NCBI GenBank assembly: GCA_025738555.1
Contig: JAOVFP010000010.1
Span: forward strand, 434,001 to 498,000
Origin: Cyathus striatus
Lineage: Eukaryota > Basidiomycota > Agaricomycetes > Agaricales > Nidulariaceae
Direction of reading: 5' to 3'
Length of the DNA: 64,000 bases
Positions 55,300 to 64,000 of the stretch are shown here, in pieces. Numbering within the stretch: the stretch's first letter is position 1; every line of letters starts with the position of its first letter. The notes under the pieces are model-generated. The model did not search any database. It had not been told where the DNA came from and was given only the letters and a program-made list of their open reading frames with translations. Both the position numbers and the translations under genes were made by a program.

Positions 55300-58200
55300 T
55301 TACTGCACTGTCAACGTCGTTTGCGCAAAGGCTTCATCACTGGTTCCAATCTTTATCGTAAACTTTCCTGACTCCACCGTCCAGGAGTTTTTAAGTGACC
55401 AAACTGCGAGCTGAGACGAAAGTACTGGAATGGTAACAGTAGTAGAGCCTCCAGCACTAAAAGAAACGTCAACTTAGTACAACATTGGCAGTTCGGAAGT
55501 GAAACCACTCACGGAATGTCAACTTTCTTAAACCCGACCAGCTCCTGGTTAGGTGTCACTACTGAACTTACTAGATCGGTCAAGTAAACCTGATTGGAGG
55601 ATTATAGCTACAAGGCAAATGCGTCACGGAAGGAAAGCTTACCTGAACCACTTCTTTACCTGCGACGGAGCCGGTATTGCGGACAGTTACTGTAACGTTG
55701 AAGTTCTGCGATTTCCCGATGGTAGATGGCGTCAGTTTCAAGTCGGTACTAAACAGAGTAGTCGTTAAACACAGCTTATTTTGAACAGCATAGAACGCAC
55801 TAGTTGAAAGTCGTGTAACTGAGACCATGCCCAAAGCTCCATAGAGGTACGGGGCTATTCAAAACGTACTGGTAATCCCAATATGGTCAATATACCAACT
55901 CATTCGTTAATCATTACGCCACTTACTTGATGACCAAAGACTAACTGACCATCATCGAGCACTTGACCGGGATCGAGGGGCCTGCTACCCTTTAAGTAGT
56001 TGTAGAAGACCGGCGTAGTACCGACATCTCTAGGGAATGACACCGGGAGTTTACCTGAAACCATCCAATGAGTAAATTGCCACACGCAGACAGCTCGATA
56101 GATGGTTACCGGAGGGGTTGACTTCTCCAAACACAACCTCAGCAAGTGCCGTACCTGTCAGCTTACTTAGCCTTAAGCGCAAGTTATCCAACGATTTCCA
56201 CCTTACCTCCGAGTTCACCGGGATAGAACTGCTGAATAACGGCGTCCGCATCTACAGAGTTACGCAAATGAGAATAAATCACATCGTGATCGTCTGAGCA
56301 GGTAATTTGCGCTTACGTTCTTGGATCCACGGCTCCGCAATTGGCTTTCCGCTAACGAAGACTACGACAGTGGGCTTTCCGGTGTTTTTGACCGCTTGCA
56401 CTAGCTTGAGTTGGGCACCAACTAAACCTAAGTCTGCCACGTCAACGTGTTCACCAGTTGTCGCATTGGTACCCGGAGTCCAGAGTAGTGTTTGATCAAG
56501 CGACCAAGTACCAACCTGCAGACGAATTAACAGCATTGAATGTAGAAAAATCCGTTACTTACAAGGACGACTGCAACATCAGAGCTCTCCGCCACTTGAA
56601 CGGCATCTGCAATTTGAGATTCGTCGTTGGACCAGAGCTCGCACCCTTGGGCGAAGTTAACTTTCACAGAACTCGAAACGTTGCTCAGGTATTGTTTGAA
56701 GCCGTCTAACGGGGAAATTCCCTTAAGAGAAGCATTGAAAAATACGTAGTCTCCGAACTATGGGTATCAGTAAGTACGATAACACGGCTCGTAGGTAAGA
56801 TCAACTCACGGATACCCGGTTGGCCTGAGGACCGATGAGGGCAACAGACCCGATGCTTGTCTTCAACGGCAATGTAATGTTCCTATTCTCCAAAAGTACA
56901 ATGCTATCCGCGTCAACATTGTGAAGAACAGTTCTAGAGGCGGGAGTTCGGATCGACGACAGGTAGTCGGCATAAGGATAAGGATCTGCGGTTGGGTAAG
57001 TCATAGATGAAGAGATAATTGATCGGAGGGTATTTACTCTCGAACAAGCCCAATGCGAATTTCGTTCTCAACATCGCTTTGACTGTGGTATCGAGGTATT
57101 TCACGTCAATTGTGCCAGCCTTTATTTGATCTGAGTGGGGCTGATTAGAACAAGCGTTTGGACATTATCGAAGATGACCTACCGGGTATCGTAAGGTATG
57201 TATAAGTTCCTGAAATTCATATAATTAATTATTTTACAGTTGTTTAGAAATGAATGAAGTACTCACCACCGCCCATCTCACCGCTGAGGCCATTCTCCAA
57301 AGCAGTTTTTGCACAGCACTCCCTCGTGTCGCAGGTACCATGAAGGGTCATAAGAAGGTCTACCGAGCCAGCGTCTCCGGTAACCCAGTATTTGTATCCC
57401 CATTCGGTTCTCAGCTGTGAGAGATAGGTGTGTCAGTTGAAAGGTACGTGAGGGCGTTAAATAGTCGATTCACGGTGTCAGTAAGGAGATCTATCGTGCT
57501 CAGTCAGCATGGCGATACAGCAAAGGACACAACTTGTAATGCTCACGAGTATTGGCAACCGCGGGAATACCATCATAACTCGAATAGGCGGTCATGATAG
57601 ACAAGGCATCCAAGCACGCGCGATCAAAGGGTTTGAGGAACATAGTACGAAGTTCACGCTCCCCACCAGAAACCTGCGCAAGATTCCTATCATAGCCCAC
57701 ATAGTAAAGCAGTGACCACAAACCCAAACTCGAAGCACTCACAATCCACCTTGTGGACTGCCGAATGCAGCAAAATGCTTGCACGTCGCAGCCACGCGAG
57801 CAACAGCAGTCGAGCTTGCATTACGTCTCTTCCCACTCTGTAGACCGGTGACATACGCGTTCCCAATCTCTCCAGTCAAGAAAGGATCCTCTCCAAAGTT
57901 CTCTTCCACTCGTCCCCAGCGGAGCTCGCGGGAAAGGTCGAGGACAGGGGCAAATGCCTGGGAGATTCCGAGCCCCTCTGCCTCATCTGCGATGACTTTG
58001 GATACTTGAGCTACGAGGTCTGTATCGAATGACGCTGCGAGACCGATCGGAGATGGGAAGATTGTTCCGTCATTTGTGAACCCGTGGAGGCCTAGGTATG
58101 AGTTAGATAGTGTCTATATAAGGTAGGGGGAGTGGAACGTACCCTCGGACTGGATCATGGCGGGAATTCCAAGAGTGGTATTCTCCATAAGGTACTTCTG

Positions 58201-58703
58201 TCCAATTGTAACACCGTAAACGAACTTTTCGTACGGTGTAAGGTACCCTCCCCATATGCTTCCCGCCTTTGTAGCCATCATATCTACCTATATAGAACAG
58301 TTATTTTTGGGAATAGAGTCTACGAAAGAATAAAAGTCACGTACAAGACCTGATTGGTTGAAGGTCTTCGTGTTGTCCAGGGGATCAGTGAAGTTCATCC
58401 ACCCATTCATGTCTCCTTGAATTCTAAGGAGACCAGGTACGTCAAACGAAGATAGAAAAGAAAGCTAACCACGTACATCTGAGCGACCTTCTCCTGTACA
58501 GTCATACGTGGAAGAAGATCATTGACACGATCCTCGATGGATGCCTTGGGATTTTTGTAAGTAGGAACAGTGCCATCCTTGTTCATCGCTCTAGACTCCA
58601 AGCTGAAGTGAAGACCATCTCTGACACCGAACGTATTCTCAGCGAAAGCAGGGAGACAGCATAGCAGTGCTGAGAGCACTGCAAATCTTCCTGACAGCAA
58701 CAT
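55300..58703 (-). CDS. Secreted GH3 glycosidase (beta-glucosidase/xylosidase type)
   Basis: Minus-strand gene with about 15 or more exons, from ATG at 58703 to TAA at 55300, roughly 800-850 residues; I followed the frames but did not fix every exon. MLLSGRFAVLSALLCCLPAFA is a signal peptide. The N-terminal TIM-barrel domain shows VQEKVAQ, RVEENFGEDPFLTGE, ATCKHFAAFG and WGYKYWVTGDAGSVDLL, where the Asp of GDAG is the expected nucleophile. The second domain has VDADSIVLLENRNITLP, VGTWSLDQ, PTVVVFVSGKPIAEPW and GKLPVSFPRDVG. A fibronectin-III-like C-terminal domain (VRNTGSVAGKEVVQV) ends the protein. GH3 enzymes release glucose or xylose from beta-linked oligosaccharides outside the cell. No break in the frame was seen. 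Confidence 0.88.
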
Positions 58704-59706
58704 TGCCAGCGAAATGTCCGAGTAAGGTAAAGACAGCGTGCATCCCAAGTTCTGTTACTTCTTATAAGAACACTGTGGCTCTAGACGAACGGAAGCTCTG
58801 GCCGTCGCTTCCCCACTTTGCAAAGCGAGCTTGCTGGCGACTCAAAAACAGAAAGTAAAGAGACCAGCTGATGCACGGATTTAAGTGAAATGACCACAAG
58901 CGCATCAACGGACCGTCCTTTTTGCACCGAAATTCTTCCTTTTACTTCCATTTAGCGCATTTAATTGATAGAATCCAATAAGCGATGATTGGCCTGGATG
59001 GAAATGAACAACATATGCGAAATGACGGTATGCTCAAGGTGATAGCGGAGGTTTGATAGACCTTTCACGGAGATTTTGCGGACAATAAGCATTTGTTTGA
59101 GGAAGGGTCGAATGGCCTGGGTGGATGCTCGTCTTTGGTGAGCGTGGTCAGTGAGCGCTTGGGCTAAGAGTGAGGATATGGATTGTCTTGTGATCGTCGT
59201 TCTTCGCAAGGTGCGAAGTTGAGTTGTGTGGCTCATTTGATGACCGGCTACTTCCGGCCCGCCTAACGTAAGTGGTCCGTGCGCATCATGCAATGTTCCA
59301 ACAATACGCGGTGTCAATCAGCTCGCAAATCATTACATCCATGGTACCACCCTGAGCGTTGTTCTGCTCTCAAACTCCATGCCATCCCGCATCTCACACA
59401 TGCTACCAACTTCCCATTAATCTTACACTGTATGTATGGTCTGGTGGTATGGGTGTTTCATTTGTACATAGTAAGTATGAAGTAAGTACTGAATTACAAC
59501 GAAGTAGATTTATGCTATACAGAAACCATTAATTTAGCAACGATGCTAATAGGATTTTATGCAAGATCGAAAGCATTTAGACGAGTGATAAGAAAGGGAG
59601 GTCATAAAGATACTATACACGAACACCCGAAATTCCTTTTACCATGAGGAAGCGGAACGGAAGTACGAGGCCTCGCTCCAAAGAAACGGTCCGAACCAAA
59701 AGTCTC
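58704..59706. other. Intergenic, no gene seen
   Basis: This is the upstream region of the GH3 gene and the downstream region of the peroxidase gene, both on the minus strand. Confidence 0.5.
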
Positions 59707-60561
59707 CTATAGCGGGAGCTTCTCAATCGAGTTGGTCGCTGTCGAAGGAGGAGACTTTTTCCTAATGTCGTTCATAGCCGCCTTTATCGACTGGGATCGT
59801 CCAACAGTATTTATCAGACCCTGTGCATGGTCAGGCCTCCATCCATCAGGTAACCGCTCCTCCCCAATCCACCGTTTCATCCACTCGGCTGGGATACCCG
59901 CCTTCCCCTGCGTTTTCTTTTCCCAAACACCCAAAATAATCGCCATCTCTCCGCGGGCTATCTCGGCGTGAACGGCATCGGGCTTGCGACATTCAGCTTC
60001 GCGACGAACGCGGGAGCGCGCAACGTCCGTCGCATTCATTAGCAGCTCAGGCTTCTCTATTTCGAGCTGAGCACTGGAGGGTTCCACATCCTGGATGAGC
60101 TTATCCACGAGCACTCCGTCGATGTCGATTGGGGCATATTCTTGGCCCACAGGAGTATCGTGATGCACCAGACTGGAATCGTGTTCGATAACGCCGTGCT
60201 TGCCTATCTCGAACAGCGAGATGCGGCGGAATTTCTTGAGCATGAGGAAGCCGACGACGGAAAGGAATATGGCAAGGGGGTTGGTGAGGCCATAGCAGGC
60301 CTTGAGGCCTCTGATAAGATCGAGGGCGCTGAGGTTCTTCCCATCCCGGGATCTACATGATCGCGTTAGTCAATAGACATTCTTAGCTCAATCAGACGAT
60401 GGGTCTTACATATAGCCATGGTTAGCCATAGTGTTCAAGGCAGGACATGCCGATCGACTGTCACCGGGCTGAGGCGGGCAGTACTCGTATGTCTTCCCAG
60501 TAACGGGGCAGGATTTGCCCTTGTGGTCGTGGATAGCGGGATGTGATTCGGGAAGGGACAT
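59707..60561 (-). CDS. Heme-thiolate peroxidase (chloroperoxidase/peroxygenase family)
   Basis: Minus strand, exons 60561-60410 and 60352-59707 join in phase to 265 residues, the size of short peroxygenases. The proximal heme-ligand motif is SACPALNTMANHGY (usually PCPALN-ANHGY; Pro before the Cys is Ala here). The distal acid-base motif is GVIEHDSSLVHHD (E-H-D). The middle part IRGLKACYGLTNPLAIFLSV is typical of the family. Such enzymes use H2O2 to halogenate, peroxidise or oxygenate substrates. No signal peptide is visible from the chosen start (MSLPESHPAIHDHKGKSCPV); the in-frame upstream Met (MLTPPHTPLNLI) does not add one, so it is probably intracellular or anchored through its hydrophobic stretch. 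Confidence 0.88.
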
Positions 60562-61770
60562 GATGAGATTGAGTGGGGTATGGGGGGGCGTGAGCACAGA
60601 GTCATATTTGTCGGACGCCCTTTTGAAGGACAGCAGGATGATACTTAGGCACTGCTAAGGATCGGTGCTATCAAAACAGCGGGCTTAGCGAGTGGTCTGA
60701 CTAGCCGTAATCGGTATGGCGTTTCCGAGCGCTAGCACTAAAGTGGATAAAACATATTTTAAGATTCCATGGCAATACAATATTGATATGATGATACAGC
60801 ATTTTCCGTCCACAATATCAAAATTCCTTCTTGGAACAAAAGAGAGTTCAGAGCATCAAGGCCAACTTGCGCACACGAATATCGCAATGGAGGGAGGGGC
60901 TTACTTCCAAGAGTCGGCGTTACTGCACAGCCGTGCTTGTGCTCCGTTTGAATAGGCACATAACGCTGGAAATTGCGTGCCTTTAGGAGAAAATCTGCAC
61001 GAGGTCAATATATCAGCGCGTTATAATTGGAACAAGCGAACTTACCCTTCAAAAAGGGCGCGGCAATATAAGATCTTGGGCCGTGTACTCTCCACGCCGC
61101 TTACCCAGGCTGTCTTTAGATGACACCCAGCATTATTCGAATTCCTCACGAGTCCGGTCAAGATGGAGCACCGGGATAGATAAGTGTCTCGTGCTGAATA
61201 AGATGTACCTGAGTCATCCGAGAGCCTGAACAGCTGTTTCTGAGGCTCTCCGGAACTTTGTAAAATTGTTTCAGTGATGCGAGTGTTAGCGATAAGAAAT
61301 TGATTAATTAGCTGGCCTTATGTGACGTCAGGTACACAGCCATCATGCATCATGATCATGTAAGCTCTAGCGGATTGATATGACTCGCCGTGATCCTCGA
61401 CGGCTTAGTAGAAATACAAGGACAAGCATAGGCTTAGCCGGCAGGCTGTTCAGCGTTGGTTCAACGTCGCATTTGATGATCATACCAATTGTGATCATCA
61501 TCTTATCTGGAATGCAGGGGGCCCACAGGTAAACCACAAAAAGATACCACTGCGGAATATTCTTATCAGAAGTCTCTAAGTATATGTTGTACAGCTCATC
61601 ACAGCAAAGTGGACTCTCAAAAGGTCACCGGGCGTCAGTAGTAGTAAGCCACGTTAGAGATGTAAGGGGTCTTGAATGATAATACAAAGAAATAAAAGTT
61701 ACGATGTACACACAGAACATCCTATGTTCGAAAAGGGAACTTTTAGTAAAAAAACAACATCTAGCGGGTT
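60562..61770. other. Intergenic, no gene seen
   Basis: No recognisable frame. It contains the promoter of the peroxidase and the 3' region of the glyoxal oxidase. Confidence 0.5.
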
Positions 61771-64000
61771 CTAAGCAGGAATTTCTGTAGTTGCGACGTT
61801 GCTACCTTCTCCTGTCGTTGGAGTGGGGACCGGTGGGTCCGTAGGTGGTTTCACGGGGTTGTTAACACTTAAAATAACATAGCAATAAGCCCCACAAACA
61901 CTTTTCCAGCTCAGTCAAACATTGACTCACTTTTCGATTGCTTCTAGATTCACAGGCGGAGATGCACCGGTGCCCACAATTGCTTTGTGACCGAAACTCG
62001 GGACTCCGCATCAGTTACCACATAGAGATAACCCGGTCCAGGCGGATAGTGCCTCGCCGAAGGAGGGCCAGTCACGGTGAGCGTGGATTTATCGCTGGAG
62101 AGGCTCGATACTAATTTAACCAGGCGCTGATCCATGTGAACGGCATGTGTTGCAAACCCAAGGTCCATCAGAACGACTGATACAAATGATTAGATATACA
62201 AACAAACTTTACTTCTATGCCATACCTGATACCCCGTCGGTGTCCTGTGGAAGTGAAATGCTAATATTAAATGTTGAATTGTAGTTTATCTGCTCCGGGA
62301 GGCCAGAGTAGGTAGGGCGGGGTTGGCTCATGTAAGGCGGGGACAAGAACTCCAGTCTAGCAACAACTATCATTTAGTAAACTCTAGAGTTTTACAAGTC
62401 TCTTACCTGAACTCGGTGGGATATTTGTTGGTAGTGACGTCGTAATTTGGATTAGATCCAGCTTTTAATGCATGTTCACTAATAGCCACATCACAAATCA
62501 ATGTAGATCTTACCTAACAATATCGTTCCATTAGGCGTCAAGGTCGCAGTTGAGTGATATATCCTTGCAATGTTGGAAGTTGGGATACCAGATGACGAGA
62601 ACCGGCTTCCTTCGGGTGCAGCGGGATCATATACCACGGCAGTATAAGCTGGATTATCAGCATTACTCTGTCCAACCTGGTCCCTGACCTGTTCTCAATT
62701 CTATCAGCGCTGTGAAGGTGCTCCATAATAAAAGACAGCGTACATTACCATATCCAGCAACGCCAGTTTGAGCACCATTAACAATCAAAATTCGCATATC
62801 AGGCAGAGGGATAAGTTCTCCCATCACGCGTGACTGAGGCATATACTCAATTTTCCACCCCGCGGCGATTCCGTCTGACGTAAGGACCATTCTTGAGCAT
62901 TGGGATGATGCAGGGGTCTGTGATGAAAGATTTGATGGATTAACTTGGTCAGATACCGTCGATCCCCCGCAGATCATCACCTCGGGCGTATAGTTATTTT
63001 CTGGAGTTAGTGGAAGAAGAACTGCACCCGCAGAGAATGGAGACCTAAACAAGGGGTTATGTTTAGACAAGAGCATATGGTGAGGCGCTATGAATACGAA
63101 CGTTACTCTCACACCGTTTGGAATACCAGGAAGGCGAGTTTCTGTATTGTCACGCCAGTTAAACAACATCGCAGCTTGGTTGGCAGCTACGAATATATTC
63201 CCATCTGGAAGTTGGATCATGATCGGGAAGTGGTTTCCATTCAAAGTGTCAACGAGGAACTGGCTGGGAATTCTCTCTCCGTTGTAACCTATGTTGATCA
63301 TTTATTGTTAGATTAAAAATGAGAGACGGTTGTAAGTGCGTGGTATAAATACCGTTGATATTCTTGGGAGGGTAAAATTCATAGCTTGGATTATTTCCCA
63401 GATACTGTTTATAAACCTAAACCATCGTTTAGTACTGAATTGCTATAACAATTTGAGTGTTCGCACCCTCCCCAAATTGAACCTCTGTCGAAAGAATTTA
63501 AGTGATAATTCGAAGTCGTTACAAAAATAAAGGCCTTTACCCGAAGATGATGATGGAACCATCCTCAATCCTAACCTATAAAATCGGTGTCATGATATTC
63601 GGCATGGGCGCTGTGGGATAGAACTCACAGAAGACGGATACCATCTGTTTGACGTTAAATGAATGTGAGCAGGGTCCTCAAGTATATCACAGTCTCCAGA
63701 TGTGCAAGGCGTAAAAAGGCGTATTGCCTGCAAACCATTCAGTCCTGCATCAAGCATTAGAAGATACATGTGCTGAGAGGTCAGGCTCGTACCCGTATCG
63801 TTGACGATGGGATTTCCACCGGAGCTGATGAGGGTCCCATTACCAAGAAAGCTTCCAGTAGCACACCACGTATTGCTTAGCGGGTTTAGCGCCCGTACAG
63901 ACAGGTTTTCGAGGTTAAGCTCAGATGCCCATGCCATGTGGCTATTAACAGTGAGTGGATTATGCTCGCTGAGATCCAAAAACGGTTAAGAATGGACAAC
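61771..64000 (-). CDS. Glyoxal oxidase (AA5 copper radical oxidase), N terminus cut by window
   Basis: Minus-strand gene whose 5' part lies beyond 64000. Visible hallmarks are WCATGSFLGNGT (the Cys cross-linked to the radical Tyr), HLTSNRWYPSS (Arg-Trp-Tyr with the radical Tyr), MIQLPDGNIFVAANQAA, PEVMICGGSTV, GELIPLPDMRILIVNGAQTG and, in the DUF1929 domain, GFATHAVHMDQR with a copper-ligand His. Family members oxidise small aldehydes outside the cell and make H2O2. About ten short exons are evident. Near 62007 the frame shifts by one base: the upstream frame ends soon after (LWAPVHLRL), while the conserved continuation PSFGHKAIVGTGASPP, then NLEAIE, lies in the next frame and splices to a Pro/Thr tail ending at 61771. 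The gene may thus be slightly truncated or carry a sequence error. Confidence 0.88.

Noticed and set aside
1..64000. CRISPR arrays, rRNA and tRNA genes
   Set aside because: No regularly spaced repeats, rRNA segments or convincing tRNA cloverleafs were seen. A tRNA scan program would be needed to exclude intron-containing tRNAs.

Overview
The window is nuclear DNA of a filamentous basidiomycete. The genes are broken by many short GT-AG introns (about 41-100 nt), and the families present are typical of Agaricomycetes: MYND-finger proteins, a NACHT STAND NTPase with the usual N-terminal motif, PLAC8, a Ty3/gypsy chromo-element, a GH3 glucosidase, a heme-thiolate peroxygenase-type protein and a glyoxal oxidase. 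The cysteine-rich small secreted protein and the MYND family resemble what is seen in Rhizoctonia-like fungi, but the species assignment is inference only. All exon models were built by hand from splice signals, reading phase and family knowledge.

Layout. 0-8 kb: a small secreted six-cysteine protein, a complete MYND protein, a shorter MYND paralogue and a broken tandem copy of that paralogue. 9.2-12.8 kb: a six-exon NACHT protein of about 1123 aa ending in CAC. 13.9-17.6 kb: a 2.9 kb element with roughly 190-200 bp inverted terminal repeats, then a 152 bp Harbinger-like MITE. 17.9-18.6 kb: a secreted protein of unknown family. 20.5-21.3 kb: a truncated cullin-like gene. 22.0-23.2 kb: remains of a DUF6533-like membrane protein. 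23.5-25.0 kb: a third, decayed MYND copy.

25.3-35.9 kb: an F-box/LRR-like gene is split by a full-length Ty3/gypsy retrotransposon (25744-34667) with 663 bp LTRs and a GAAAC target duplication. The element encodes Gag and a protease-RT-RNase H-integrase-chromodomain Pol in the -1 frame, with an A-run exactly in the overlap. Between pol and the 3' LTR it carries an antisense, two-exon 499-codon gene with a Zn2Cys6-like cysteine pattern. The integrase has lost its second catalytic Asp. The two LTRs differ only by transitions, nearly all at CpG-type sites.

36-64 kb: a multi-pass membrane protein, a PLAC8 protein, a long gene-poor stretch, a C2H2 transcription factor (about 585 aa), another gene-poor stretch, a HAD (LHPP/HDHD2-like) phosphatase, an eight-exon short-chain dehydrogenase convergent with a secreted GH3 glycosidase, a heme-thiolate peroxidase and, running off the right edge, a glyoxal oxidase with a frameshift near its C terminus. 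The last three suggest a plant-biomass oxidation and hydrolysis neighbourhood. The left half is accessory, repeat-rich and full of duplicated or decaying genes. The right half is more ordinary, with long non-coding spacers.
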